Shown: positions 19,309 through 32,222, numbered from the stretch's first letter. The stretch: 64,000 nt of DNA from Datura wrightii (GCA_035772735.1 JASDFA010000010.1:130389001-130453000), one strand, 5' to 3'. Translations and numbers: made by a program. The notes: generated from the sequence alone by a model not told the origin.

Positions 19309-22300
19309 TCAAATTGAAACTGAGTCGGTAGGGAACAGGTGTGGGTGTTTAGCCATCATATCCTCTTCGGCTTCCCACGTAGCTCTTTCAACATGCTGGT
19401 TTCTCCATAATACCTTAATTGAAGCTACTTATTTGTTCCTTAGCTTACGAACTTGATGATCTAAGATCTACACCATAATTTCTTCATAGTTGAGGGTATC
19501 CTTTACACCAACGCTGTCTACCGGGACTACTAAAGCTGGATCACCCAAGCACTTTTTCAAGAGCGATATATAAAACACGAGATGAAATGAAGTTAACTCT
19601 GAAGTCAAGTCCAACTCATACGCCACCTTACCAACTATCCTCATAACCCGGTAAGGGCCAATATATCGAAGACTGAGTTTTCCTTTTCTTCCAAACCACA
19701 TGACTCCTTTCATGGGAGATACCTTTAGAAATACCCAATCATCCACATCAAACTCCAAGTCTCTTTTCCTTACATTGGCATATGATTTCTGACGACTTTG
19801 AGAGATTTTCAACCGGTCCCTTATCAACTGAACCTTTACCATCGCCTTGTGAACTCAATCTAGCCCTATCATAGCTGCCTCGCCAACCTCAAACCATCCG
19901 ATGAGAGATCTATACCTTCGCCCGTAAAGAGCCTCAAACGGTGCCATTTAGATACTGGAGTGATAGCTCTTATTATAAGAAAACTCGATTAAGGGAAAAT
20001 GATCATCCCAACTACTTTTATAATCCATAAAACATGCCCTCAAGAGTTTGGATTGTTCGCTCGGCTTGGCCATCCGTTTGCGGATAAAAGGCCGAGCTGA
20101 GCTTGACTTGAGTCTCAAGTCCCTTCTGAAAAGACCTCCAAAACTGAGAGGTAAACTAAGTACCTCGGTCTGAAATAATAGACAAGGGCACTCCATGAAG
20201 TCGAACCAACTCCCGAATATACAACTTGGCATAATCATCCGCTCAATATGTGGTCTTGACCGATAGGAAATGTGCAGCCTTAGTTAACCTGTCTACCACC
20301 ACCCAAATGGAGTCATAGTGTCAGCCAGTACGATGTAGGCCTATAACGAAATCCATATTTATTTCCTCGCCCTTCCAAGTGGGAATGCTAATATCCTGAA
20401 GTACACCTCCCGACCTTTGATGCTCAACTTTCACTTGTTGACAGTTTGGACATTTAGCTACGAACTCTGCAATATCCTTCTTCATACCATCCCACCAATA
20501 GATTTCTTGCAAGTCCCAATACATCTTTGTGGATCCTGGATGGATGGAATATCTAGTACCATTTGCCTCCTGCGATATCCGAACCCTCAATTTATCGACG
20601 TCTGGAACACGTAGTCGACCCTGGTATCATAGTACACCATCTCCCCCTTGGGAGAAAACCTCCACCTTTTGACTCAGCACTACTTCCTTCAGCTTCCTCA
20701 AAGTCGGATCCTCATCTTGCTTAGATTTGACATCGACCACTAAGGACGATTCTGATCTATTCTGCACAATAACGCCTCCATCAGTTGAGTTGATCAATCT
20801 AACTCCCAGTCTTGCAAGTTGGTGGACATTTTTCACCAACTCCTTCTTTCCCTCATCTACGTGGGACACCTCCATACAGAGCCTACTAAGTGCATCTGCA
20901 ATCACATTGGCCTTGCCCAGGTGGTAAAGGACACTTATGTCATAGTCCTTAAGTAACTCCAACCACCTCCTTTGCCAAAGATTTAGATCTTTCTGTGTGA
21001 ACACATATTGCAAGCTCTTGTGATTCGTAAATACGTCCACGTGGACCCCATACAAGTGCCACCATATCTTCAATGCAAACACCACCTCAGCCAACTCAAG
21101 ATCATGGGTCAGGTAATTCTTTTCGTGAACTTTCAACTGTCTCAAGATATATGCTATTACCTTCCCACACTACATCAACAGACATCCAGTAAGACTCTCA
21201 AAGCATCACAATATACAACAAAGCCATCAGTACCCTCAGGCAAGGTCAACACTGGTGTTGAAGTGAGTCAGGTCTTCAACTCTTGGAAGCTTTTCTCATA
21301 AGCTTCCGACCATTGGAACTTCACCTTTTCTTGAGTCAACTTAGTCAAACTTGCAGAAATAGATGAGAAACCCTCAAAAAACCTCCTGTAGTAGCCAGCT
21401 AGACCCAAGAACTCTGAATTTTCAAAGGGTTCACCGGCCTGGGCCAATTCTTCACCACTTCAATTTTCTGTGAATCCACATTTATGCCTTCGCTTGACAC
21501 CACATGACCCAAAAATGCCACCGAGTCCAACCAAAATTCACACTTATTGAACTTTGCATATAGCTGACGATCCTTGAGGGTCTAAAGTACTTCTCTCAAG
21601 TGAGCGACATGCTCCTCCTCGCTCCGTGAGTATATCAATATGTCATTGATGAACACGATCACGAAGTGTCCAAATATAGTTTGAACACCCGGTTCATCAA
21701 GTCCATAAAAGCTGTAGGAGCATTTGTTAGTCCAAAATACATAACTGCAAACTTATAATGGCCATACCGTGTTTGGCTGTCTTCAAAATATCACTCTCCC
21801 AAACTCGGAGCTGATGGTACCCGAACCTGAGGTCTATCTTCAAGAAACTTTTGGCACCCTGAAGCTTGTCAAACAAATCATCAATCTTGGGTAAGGGGTA
21901 CCTGTTCTTAACAGTGACCTTGTTTAACTGCCGATAGTCAATGTACATACGAAGGGAACCATCCTTCTTTAGAACAAATAGAACTGGTGCACCCCATGGA
22001 GACTGGCTCAGTCTAATGAAGCCTTTATTCAACAGATTCTTTAACTGATCCTTCAATTCCTTTAGCTCGGTTGGAGCCATCCTATAGGGAGGAACAAAGA
22101 TAGGCTGCGTATCAGGTAAGAGATTAATGTCGAAGTTGATTTCCCTCTCAGGAAGAACAAGTGGCAAATCGTTAGAAAAAACATCCAGATACTCACACAC
22201 CACCGGAACTGATTGAATAGTCGGGGTCTCGGACTTAACATCCTTAACCCTAACTAGATGATACATGCAGCCCTTAGAAACAATCTTCCTGGCCTTAAGA

Positions 22301-22730
22301 TAGGAAATAAATCGACCTGCTGCTACCGCCGAAATACCCTTCTACTCGAACACTGACTCACCCGGAAAATGAAATTCCACCGTATGGGTCCTATAATTAA
22401 TCAAAGAATAACATGCAAACAACCAATCCATTCCAAGAGTAATGTCAAAGTCAATCATGGATATCTACAAGGTCTGCGGAGGTAACCCTGTGTAACACAA
22501 TAACCGGGAATTCTCTATATACTCGTCTAGCTATGACCAAATCACCAACAGGGGTCGAAACTAAAAACAGTTCTGACAAGGTCTCGGGGCTAACTCCAAG
22601 GATACTAGCAATGTAAGGAGTCATGAAAGGAAAGGTATCTCCTGGATCTAGCACGACATAAACATCAATATGAAAGACATGTAACATACCGGTGACCACG
22701 TCTGGCGAAGTCTCCTGCTCCTGGTGTGAG
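19309..22730 (-). pseudogene. pol: B2r protease, reverse transcriptase, RNase H, integrase, degenerate
   Basis: Reading leftward: the protease has VVLDPGDTFPFMTPYIA (about 22650). Reverse transcriptase has [35 protein letters not shown] and [11 protein letters not shown] (22030-21800). The catalytic motif near 21640 reads VFINDILIYS where the family has FIDD, so the first catalytic aspartate is asparagine. RNase H reads [15 protein letters not shown] and [17 protein letters not shown] (21100-20890). Integrase shows CPNCQQ (about 20450) and the GPYRVMRIVGKVAYEL module (19660). The chromodomain-like tail ends FPTDSVSI before the stop at 19309-19311. Stops and frameshifts are scattered, for example in 21150-21430 and 19880-20240. 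The gene once copied and integrated the element; it is now inactive. Confidence 0.87.
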
Positions 22731-22789
22731 GCAAGGGCATAGAATTGGTTTTGGTGCTGTCTGCCACCCCCACTAGTTGATGCTCCCTG

Positions 22790-23613
22790 CGGAGCTTAAC
22801 AGGCTGGAGCTACTGCTGCCCTGGTGGATTGTGCACGACCCCTATCATTAACCTATCTAGTATATGGGCACACTCGGCGTGTGTGCCAGATCTACCACAC
22901 CCATAGCAAACATCTAAACCGAGCATGCACTCCCCGGCATGACTCTTGCCGCACTTCCCACAGGCCGGAGAGGTATATTCTAACTAGGTGCCCCTCTGAT
23001 CCCTCACTAACTCTGGGACGTAGTTTGACAAACGAGTGACCTCAATCAAATACTCCAGCACTGTCATCTTTCCTTGCTTGAGATTCACAAACTCCACTGC
23101 CTTCAACTCCCTCATCTCCCGAGGGAAGAACCTATCGAGAAAGGCCATGTGGAACTCATCCGAGCTGATAGGGCCTGCTCCTGCTGCCCTGCTATACTTC
23201 CATTGTTTATACCAAATATGAGTGACCTCTTTTAGCTGATAAGAGGCCAAGGCCATACACTCCCCGTTTGTCACTCCCATAACTTGAGTGACCTTCAATA
23301 TCCCTTCAATGGACTCGTGTGGATCCTCGTCCACCTTTGACCCCGTGAACTCAGGAGGGTTCAACCTTAGGAAGTCTCTAATCCGAGCCGCTGCTGCATT
23401 GCCATTCTATGGGACCTACGCAACAACTTGCTGGTTGACCTGAGCGGTCAAGGCTTGTGCCAACATTTGATTAGCAACCCGAAACTCAGCGTGGGCAGCT
23501 GGCTATGGTGCTTGGGGATCCTGAACAGGTGGGGCTTGTTGATGCCCATGGTCATTACCACCTCTGTGTCCATCATTTCAATTCCTCCTTCCGTTCATTC
23601 TTCTAGGAGCCAT
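22790..23613 (-). pseudogene. gag: B2r gag, degenerate
   Basis: On the minus strand an ATG at 23613 opens MAPRRMNGRRN and soon meets a stop. The capsid follows (LNPPEFTGSKVDEDPHESIEG, LASYQLKEVTHIWY, FLDRFFPREMRELKAVEF). A stop at about 22984 precedes two CCHC-like knuckles, CGKCGKSHAGEC and CYGCGRSGTHAEC. It lines up along its length with the B gag at 14938. Confidence 0.84.
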
Positions 23614-23806
23614 AATTCTACAATCGCGAATCACACAAATTAGAAGGATGGAGATACTTTTCATCACATGGCATAGAACATGAAAGAAGGGAACATTTCC
23701 TAAATGTCTAGTAGCCTCCTCGTCATAGTTTTGGAGCGCTTCACACCCATGAGAAAGACTCTACTTAACACTTCTTTAAGACACCATAGGATACTTCAAA
23801 CCTATT

Positions 23807-23818
23807 GCTCTGATACCA
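23807..23818 (-). promoter_or_regulatory. tRNA-iMet-type primer-binding site of B2r
   Basis: The minus strand reads TGGTATCAGAGC, the exact plant consensus, followed by AATAGG toward gag. It abuts an LTR that has lost its last several hundred bases. Confidence 0.88.
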
Positions 23819-23819
23819 A

Positions 23820-25521
23820 GTGTGCAAGGTAAGTAAAACGGACATTTAAAAGTAGAATAAAACTCATAAGTAAATGTAGGAGAAGGATATCATGCATATA
23901 TCATAAACTCCGTAAGAAAACATATGGCTCAAGGCTTTCAAATCATTCATAAAGCGTTCATAATCATAATCGTAAGTAAAATTTATCAAAACATAACTTG
24001 AGCCAATAACATAAACATAACAATGCATAAGACATATGGAACAATGGGAGGACTCGTCATAACCGACGCCATCATGGTAGAGCCTTTCATGGTGCCCCAC
24101 TATCTTCGTTCAAGTGGGCAGAGCCGACCCTGGCTTTTCAGGCGAGGGTCGTGCATTGGGCATGATATTACATTTGATGGGATCATTATCAATACATCAT
24201 ATCATTAGAAACCCATGGTGGCACGTGATTATGAGACATCGGGTAGTCCTTTGAATGCTGGGCTGCTCGGTGACATGGATCCCAAAAACATGCATATAGG
24301 CTCATACGTGAATCAATAATGTCATGCATTAAGATTCATTGGATAAAATATAACATTAATCATTATTTATCCCCTTTAAAACATGCTTATCCAAGAATCA
24401 AAGGCCCTTTTCATCGGCCAACATCATAAATAGATAAATCATGAAATTTTTCATAAGTCGTAAATCATTCTTCAACATGTGGGCGTTGTCCAATACTTCG
24501 ATGTACTCAATTCTTTCAAAGATATGCTCATAAACATGGATAACTTGATATCATTCCTTTCCATCATCAATAAACTCAAAATATTGAATATTTATCATAA
24601 ATCATAACTTTCTGAACTCTCATCAATGGGAATTTTAGATTTAAAAAGCTTGAAACATGATTTAAAAGAAAATAATAAAATACCTGTCCATCATTCATAA
24701 TTCAATAATTAGAACTCAATTAAATCATACCCATAAAAAAATCTCATTTTCATGCATTTGGGTAAAACCCCATGGAATTGAATAGGAGAATCCATGATTT
24801 AAATCAAAATTTGGGCATGGGTGTGAAAGAATTTCACCCATTCTAAAACCCTACATACCTAGGGATGGACTAATTTCGAAGTTCCTTGAAAACCCACAAA
24901 AGAATTGATGGAAACTTGGAGGAGAAGACCTTGAATCTCCCTAAAACCTCTCTAAAAGCTCCTACATGGGAATGGGTATGCATTAGGGACTTAACCCAAC
25001 TTAAAGACCCTATTCTGACTTTAAAACGACATAGTTTAGGCGTTAAGATTTTAGAAAATTATGAGAAGGCCCTTACTAATATGCAGAAAATAACTGCCAG
25101 GTGACCCTAACGGGTTACCTGACGACTCGTCAGGACAGGAAATGACTCATCGTGTTGCCCTTCAGGTACACTGCCTCATCCTCCACTAAAAGTCCGTAGG
25201 ATTACTCATGACCCACCTAACGAGTCGTTGGGACGGGCCACGACTCGTGGGGTCCCATCCGTTAGGTACACTGGGAGCTTCTTCTAGCTTAACCACAACC
25301 TCATCCCACGAGTGACAGACTCGTGGGGACTGGCCATGAGTCGTTATCTCCCTCGTGGGGACCTGATCCTTCCTTTATTCCAGGCCTGCCCACGAGTCAC
25401 TTGAAGACTCGTGGGATCTCCTCAAGAGTCATCCCATGACTCATCCTGTGCTTGCAACATAAATTTCAAATTCTTTTCATTTCAACTCCCGGGTCCGATC
25501 TTTGAGCTTCCGGGGTATAAT
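23820..25521 (-). repeat. B2r 5' LTR, missing its 3' end
   Basis: It is collinear with the B2r 3' LTR from 17346 to 19062, so it lacks roughly 400 bases that should precede the primer-binding site. The break falls right after TTACTTACCTTGCA. The other end stops at TATAAT, two bases short of a normal terminus. The palindrome cluster is at 25110-25450. Confidence 0.82.
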
Positions 25522-27159
25522 AGTCCTTTACCACCTGGGTAAGGCTAATGTGGTAGAAGTCGCACTTAATAGGCTCTTTATGTAGAGTGTGTCCCATGTG
25601 GATGAGGGAAAGAAGGAGTTGGTGGAAGATGTCCATCGACTTGCGTGGTTGGGAGTTAGATTGGTCGACTCGACCGATGGCGGCGTTGTTGTGCAAAATG
25701 GATCGGAATCTTCCTTGGTAGTGGATGTGAAAGCTAGGCAGGATGAGTATCCGATGTTGGTAAAGTTGAAGGAAGCTGTTCAGAGTCAAAAGGTGGAGGT
25801 TTCCACCCAAGAGGGAGATGGGATGCTGCGGTACCAGGGTCGTCTATGTGTTCTAGATGTCAATGATTTGTGGTACCGAATATTGCATGAGGCACATGGA
25901 TCCAGGTATTTTATCCATCAGGGTGCCACCAAGATGTATCATGACTTGTGAGAAATATATTGGTGGAATAACATGAAGAAGGATATTGCAGAATCCGCAG
26001 CTAAATGTCCGATCTGTCAGCAAGTGAAAGTTGAGCATCAAAGGCCGGGAGGCATACTTCAGGATATCAGCATTCCCACTTGGAAGTGGGAAGAGATTAA
26101 TATAGATTTCATTAATGGTCTACCTCATACTCGCCGACAATATGATTCCATTTGGGTGGTGGTCGACAAGTTAACCAGGGCTGCACACTTCCTACCGGTC
26201 AAAACCACAGATTCAGTGGATGATTATGCCAAATTGTATATTCAGGAGTTGGTTCGACTTCATGGAGTGCCCTTGTCTATTATTTCAGACCGAGGTACTC
26301 ATTTTACCTCCCAATTCTGGCGTTCTTTTTAGAAAGGGCTTGGGACTCAAGTTAAGCTCAGTGCAACCTTTCATCCGCAAATAGACGGCCAGGCAGAACG
26401 AACAATCCAGACCCTCTAGGATATGCTTATGGCATGTGTGATGGACTTTAAAGGTGGTTGGGATGATCACTTTCCCCTAATCGAGTTTGCTTACAATAAC
26501 AACTACCACTCCAGCATCCAAATGGCACAATTCGAGGCTCTTTACAGGCGGAGGTGTAGATCGCCCATCAAATGGTTTAAGGTTGGTGAGGCAGCTATAA
26601 TAGGACCTGATTCGGTTCATGAGGCCATGGTAAAGGTCTAGTTGATAAGGGACAGGCTGAAAACTACTCAGATTCATAAAAAGTCATATACTGATGTGGG
26701 GAGGAGAGATTTGGAGTTTGAAGTAGACGATTGGGTATTTCTGAAGGTATCTCCCATGAAGGGAGTCATGTAGTTTGGAAAGAAAGAAAAACTCAGTCCC
26801 TGGTATGTTGGTCCCTACTGAGTAATGAAAAGAGTTGGTAAGGTAGCGTAGGAGTTGGACTTGCAATCAGAGTTATCTTCAGTTCATCCCGTCTTTCATG
26901 TATCGCTCTTGAAAAAGTGCTTGGGTGATCTATCTTTAGTTGTCCCGGTGGAAAGCATTAGTGTGGGAGATAGCCTCAGTATGGGGAAATTCCAGTTGCA
27001 ATCTTGGATAATCAGGTTCGGAGGTGGAGGAATAAAGAAGTAGCTTCGATAAAGGTGTTATGGGGAAATCAGCATGTTGAGGGAGCTACGTGGAAAGTCG
27101 AAGCGGGTATGATGGCCAAATATCCTCACATGTTCCCTACCGATTCAGTTTCAGTTTGA
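25522..27159 (+). pseudogene. pol: B RNase H end, integrase and chromodomain-like tail, degenerate
   Basis: It starts inside the RNase H segment ([15 protein letters not shown]) and continues with [13 protein letters not shown], then the integrase HHCC region with [12 protein letters not shown] (about 26010). The core has [46 protein letters not shown] and [13 protein letters not shown]. Next come RRCRSPIKWF and the GPY-type module, with the tail ending FPTDSVSV before TGA at 27157-27159. Stops occur near 25949, 26330, 26417, 26639 and 26771. It is the second half of B pol, separated from 16926 by B2r. Confidence 0.86.
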
Positions 27160-27367
27160 GGTATCAGTTTTTACCCTAATTCTCTATTTAGTTCCATGTT
27201 CAGTTCATGTGCACAATTTTGATTTATGACATGATAGATGTATGTGATGTCTGAATTCGGTTCAGCTATGTAGTTCCTTTCGGAGGTAGTCATTCTGCCA
27301 GTTTTCGATTTAAATGATCAGTTTTTGCATATAATGATTGCATGTTTCTGAGTTTCTGTGTGTTTCT

Positions 27368-27403
27368 AACATTCGAGTATGAATGTTCCCAAGGGGGAGA
27401 TAT
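27368..27403 (+). promoter_or_regulatory. B pre-PPT hairpin and polypurine tract
   Basis: AACATTC-GAGTAT-GAATGTT (27368-27387) is followed by CCCAAGGGGGAGATAT and the LTR start at 27404. The duplicate at 35399-35434 has lost part of the stem and one G of the tract. Confidence 0.75.
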
Positions 27404-28213
27404 TGTTATACCCCGAGAACTTAAGAATCAGACTCGGGAGTCAAATGGTGAAAAACTGAATAGGTTGCAGGCACAGAACGATTCATTGGACGACTCATGA
27501 GACCAACCCACGAGTCGTCAGGTGACTCATGGGGAAGGCTAGGGAAGAGCAGGAAGTTGGAGTATAAGGGTCCCCCACGGGCGAGGGAACGACTCGTGGT
27601 TAGTCACCATGAGTCATTAGGTCAACCATGGGTAAGGGTGTGTGAAAAATTTCAGAGGTCAACCAATGTACTTGACGGGAGCAGGCCACGACTCGTTAGT
27701 CAGGAAATGAGTCGTGGTGTGAGTCGTGGGGTGACTTGTAAGTAAAGCTATATGATGCAAGCAGTGTACCCGATGGGTAACCCAGCAAGTCGTTGGCCAT
27801 GGTAACGAGTCGTCAGGTCATCCGTTAGGACTACCTGGCAGTTATTTTCTGCAATTTTAGTAAGGGCTCTTCCGTAATTCCTATGTCATGGGGGCCTATA
27901 CTACATTGTTTAAGGCTCGTTTTACCGGGTTTTAAGAGGGGAAAAGCTATTCTAAGCTATTTCATTCCATGCATGCAAACTTGAGAGTTTGAAGAGAGGT
28001 TTTGCAGAAAGTTTTGAAGGTTTCCATTGAATCTCATCTTGGGAAATTAGAGAAGTGGTAAAATCATCCCTCCCAAGTATGTAAGGTTATGAGTGGGTGT
28101 CTCCTTCCACACCATGCCCAATTTCTATCAAAGCATGAAAATTACCTATGATCAAGTATGGGGTTTTTACCCAATTGCATAATTCTTCAATCTCTATACA
28201 TGGGTATGACTAG
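27404..28213 (+). repeat. B 3' LTR, left part (first copy)
   Basis: It begins TGTTATACCCCGAGAAC and carries the ACGACTCGTGG-type cluster at 27480-27830. It is interrupted at 28213 by A'. In the undamaged B 5' LTR the same place reads TATGACTAGATTATA (near 13099). Confidence 0.85.
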
Positions 28214-29615
28214 TGATCTTGGGCAGAATTATATGCCTAATTGATACTCAAATGCTTCATTTCATCTTGTTTATCCATTGATATTTGTACATTTTCATGT
28301 GATTTGTAGTTAAAAGGTGAATTTATACTAACCAACATGATTAGTGTTGTTTTGCAGGAAAAATGTATTTTAGGAAGCTAAGATGCATGTTGGGAGAAAT
28401 CGAGAATGGACTCGAAAGCAAGCAGTAGAAAAGGCCAAGGAAATGCAGCAAATTAAGGGGCTCCGTGATGGCGCCGTGTCACGCTGCCATCGCGGAGGCA
28501 TTCTGCCCCGGATGATTAAAATAGGCCAAGTTCCAGTGGAGGTCCGCGTTGCCTCCATGGCACGTTGCCAAGCCCCGTGTTGCACGCCGTGGCACGTTGG
28601 GCATAATTACCTGGAGGACCGGATTTCAGTGAGGGTCCGCGTTTGTGGCATGTCACGGAGGCAGTGCTCCGCAATGCACTCTGTGACACATTGCTTGTTA
28701 TTCCGGGAAATATTTCCACTAGTATAAATAGCACACTTAGGTTTATTTTTAATAATTCTGACTTGGTGGAGCAAAAACGTGGGTTACAGGCTGTTGAGGA
28801 GAAAAAAATCTTTGGGTTCTTAACTCTTTCTCCTTTATTTCAATTGTTTGTATGATTTATAATGATGTTGAATCCACAAATGAGTGGCTAAATTCACTTC
28901 TTGCTGAGGTTAAGAACATTTATAGTGGATTGTAATTATTGATCATCTTGATTTTTCATCTTTTCTTCTATGGTTGTTTTATTAATTCTTGTTCTTACTG
29001 CATTAATGTTTGGCCAATATTAATGTATATCTAAAAAATCCGGTTTTCTCTCAAAAGAGAAAGAAATTGGAAAGTTGTGAATTTGTAGGATATGATCTCT
29101 TCTTGGTTTGGGAAAATTGAGAATTGATTTACCTTCAGAATAGAAATATATTTGAAAGTGGTATTAGTCAATTAAGGAATCGGTTTCGTATGGCTAGAAC
29201 ATGAATTTCTTCTTATCACAGAAATGTGGGTGGAAGGTTCATGATTCTTAAGTTGGGTTAAATACGAGAGTTTTAATCCATAGGCAATAATTCTTGACTA
29301 GCAACTGAAGGAAAGATTAACCGATTTGTATTAATAAATTGCTTCCCTGCATATTCGTTTTAGCCTTAGCATGCTCATTACTATAGTTCACACTCAATTT
29401 GTACATTTGTTTTAGATTAGTATAAGTTAGGAAACAAACTCCCAAAATCTTCTTGAAACTGTTGTCTGCATTATTACAGTTAGAGTTTATTAACGCTTGA
29501 TTCGATTATTACCTTGGTCCAGTCCCTGTGGGATCGATACTTGGCTACTCTAGCCATTTTACTACTTGTTCGACCACGTGCACTTGCGTGTAGGCATTCA
29601 AAAAACCACCGAACA
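28214..29615 (+). repeat. A' 5' LTR
   Basis: It runs from TGATCTTGGGCA to GAACA, with the GC-rich CTCCGTG-type block at 28455-28690 and TATAAATA at 28723-28730. About 11 bases present in the solo copy (near 36884) are missing at 28859. Confidence 0.9.
28723..28730 (+). promoter_or_regulatory. TATA box of the A' 5' LTR
   Basis: TATAAATA sits in ACTAGTATAAATAGCACAC, as in A. Confidence 0.7.
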
Positions 29616-29621
29616 AGTTTT

Positions 29622-29639
29622 TGGCGCCGCTGCCGGGGA
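29622..29639 (+). promoter_or_regulatory. tRNA-Asp-type primer-binding site of A'
   Basis: TGGCGCCGCTGCCGGGGA, with one change (GTT to GCT) from the site in A. Confidence 0.85.
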
Positions 29640-29743
29640 CTGGCAATTAGTGAAATTGTTTTCTTAAGTGTTAGTTTACGATTTCTTATTAGTGCTGACA
29701 ACTTGGTCTTAGCCTGTCTTTTGCAGATATTGAATTCTGTTGA

Positions 29744-32212
29744 ACACTGGCAATAGACAAGCAGCTGGTGGATTCACACTTAGAGCCGGAAAGACAATTC
29801 CATCATCAAAGGAGAGAAGCTCTAGAGAAAAAGTTGCAGTTGCTCAGACAAACAATCCTGGAGCAACAACAGAATCCACCAATTGTAAGGGCAGTGTTAG
29901 TGCCCAAGGAAATGGCAGCTAGGCTGGTTCGCAAATTGGCAATCCCACATGCTAACAACGTTACATCTAGCATTCGCAAACCTGAGCCGGGAGGGAGGTT
30001 CGAGCTTAAACAGAATATGGTGCAATTGCTGCACACCAGCGGGCAATTCACAGGTCTCCTTCACGAGGATCCACAACAACATCTCCAAAACTTTTTGGAG
30101 ATAAGTGACATTTACATCCCCGCTGGAGTGTCATCCGATTACGTCAGGCTTACATTGTTCCCATTTTCACTTTTGGGAGAAGCAAAGAGGTGGATGAAAG
30201 CTGAGCCACCTAATTCCATCACTACTTGGGATGATCTTGCAAAGAAATTCTTGATACGGTTCTTTTCATCCGGTAAAACAGCAAGACTTAGAAGTCAAAT
30301 TCTAAGTTTTAAATAAATAGGGGGGGAGAATCTGTATCAAGCTTGGGAAAGATTCAAATCTATGTTGCGGGATTGTCCTCATCATCACCAATCCAATGAT
30401 GTGCTGGTGCATACTTTCATAGAGGGTTTGGAACCCCACACAAAAATTTTGCTAGACTCAGCAGCTGGGGGACAAGCATTAGAAAAAACTTATGAGGAGC
30501 TGTATACTTTGTTAAACCGTATTTCGCAGGGAAATCTAGAGTGGAATGCGGACTCTTCTAGAGGAGGAACAAGGAAAGCGGCAGGAGTCTTAGAAGTGGA
30601 TGGTTTTACAGCTATCGCTGCACAGATAGCTGCGTTACGGAATCAACTCAACACCCACTTCAGCAATATGAGCATGAATCAGTCTCAAGCCCCAGTGAAT
30701 GTAGTGCAGCAGATTTGGTGTGAAGTGTGCGGCAGTGATGAACACTCAGCTGAGTGTTGTGGTGCGAATCCTGATTCAGTGAACTTTGTTGGTAATGTAC
30801 AGAGAAATAATCACCAACAGTATGGCAACAACTACAACTCTAATTGGAGGAGTCACCTGAATTTCTCTTGGGGTAGTAACAACCATCAAGGGCAGATTTC
30901 GATTCAGGGGGCGCAGAGAAATCAAGGAGGGCAATAGAACTATCAGACTCAATACAGAAGCAACAATGCACCTCCTCCACCACCATCACCCAGCATTGAG
31001 GAAATGTTCAAAACGATGATAGCCAACCAAGCTCAATTGCAGGCTGACTATGTGAAATTGGCAGCCGATGTAAAGAACAATCAGTTAGCTACAAAGGCAT
31101 TGGAGTACTAGTTTGGGCAACTAGCTGGAGCTCAGAACACCAGGCCGAGAGGAGGACTTCCGAGTGACACTGACCCCAACCCCAAGCAAGTGAATGCAGT
31201 GACCACAAGGAGTGGTTTACAACTCAAGGAGGTGGAACCAGAAAGACCATCACAGCAGTCGAGAGCAGTGAAGAATGAGAGGGAGCACAATGATGATAGG
31301 GGGAAGGAGAAGGAAGCTGAACCAGAAAGACCACCACCCCCGTTCCCTCAAAGATTAAAGAAACACAAGGAGGAAGCGTGTTTCAAAAAGTTCATGGAGG
31401 TTCTTAAATAGGTACACATTAATTTACCTCTTGTTGATGTTTTGCAGGGAGTGCCGAAGTACGCAACATATATCAAGGACATCGTGGCGAACAAAAGAAG
31501 GTTGATGGAGTATGCTACGGTGGCGCTTATGGAGGAGTGCACTTCCCAGATACAAAATAGGTTGCCCACAAAGCTCAAAGACCCTGGGAGCTTTACAATT
31601 CAACTTACAATCGGGCAGAGTATCCGAGCTCGTGGATTATGCGATTTGGGAGCGAGCATTAACTTGATGCCGACATCGGTGTTCAAGAAATTGGGGCTAG
31701 GCAGTCCTAGACCAACGACAGTGGTCTTGCAACTAGCGGATCGTTCTTTGGCCTGACCAGATGGCATTGTGGAGGACGTGCTGGTGCAAGTGGGCTCCCT
31801 TATCTTCCCGGTAGACTTCGTTGTGCTGGATTTTAAGCCGGATGCGGAAGTTCCATTTATTTTGGGACATCCTTTCTTAGCGACCGGGAAAGCGCTGATT
31901 GATGTAGCTGCAGGGAAGCTAACCATGCGGGCACATGACAAGGTGGAGGTATTTGATGTGTACAAGGCCACGAAGCTTCCGGCCGTGTATGAGGAACTCT
32001 CAGTGATCAACGTTCTTGATCGAGCGAATATTGCTCAAAGTGTTGATTCGCGAGAGCCAGTGGGAAAACCACCGGTGAAGGACCCCCCAAAACTGGAATC
32101 GTGGCAAGAAGATCGAAATGCCACGGTCGCAGTTAATGGGCATCGGTGTAAGAAGGACAGGGGTGAGGACGGTAATCGAGAGAAGACGTCCGTCACCCTA
32201 GAGGATGACTAA
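29744..32212 (+). pseudogene. gag: A' gag-protease polyprotein with in-frame stops
   Basis: One frame runs from 29744 to TAA at 32210-32212, with stops at 30314, 30935, 31109, 31409 and 31754. Domain order and motifs match A: capsid (HTSGQFTGLLHEDPQQ, EAKRWMKAEPPNS, DSAAGGQALEKTYEE), knuckle CEVCGSDEHSAEC, poly-proline linker, PPPPFPQRLKKHKEE, and protease CDLGASINLMP with ILGHPFLATG. The opening is the same as in A (TGAACACTGG, then CTGGTGGA) and again lacks an ATG; the later ATG of A is CTG here. Of the five stops only the one at 31409 (AAATAGGTACA) is shared with A. The hairpin element follows the stop by 10 nt. Confidence 0.87.
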
Positions 32213-32222
32213 GCTTCAATGA

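Larger units (their letters stand above)
16927..25521 (-). mobile_element. Reverse-strand chromovirus B2r nested in B
   Basis: Read on the minus strand the order is truncated 5' LTR (25521-23820), iMet primer-binding site, gag, protease, reverse transcriptase, RNase H, integrase, chromodomain-like tail, polypurine tract and 3' LTR (19062-16927). It is the most complete chromovirus copy here but every ORF is broken. No clean target duplication is visible: the left LTR end has lost its terminal bases and the right end reads TATAAT instead of TATAACA. About 1 kb of the host B pol is missing at the site, so insertion was followed by, or came with, deletions at both edges. Confidence 0.82.

Noticed and set aside
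25522..27159. Reading the RNase H-integrase piece as a separate element (B3)
   Set aside because: It continues B pol from 16926 in the same orientation, and the outer TATGT duplication joins both halves into one insertion.
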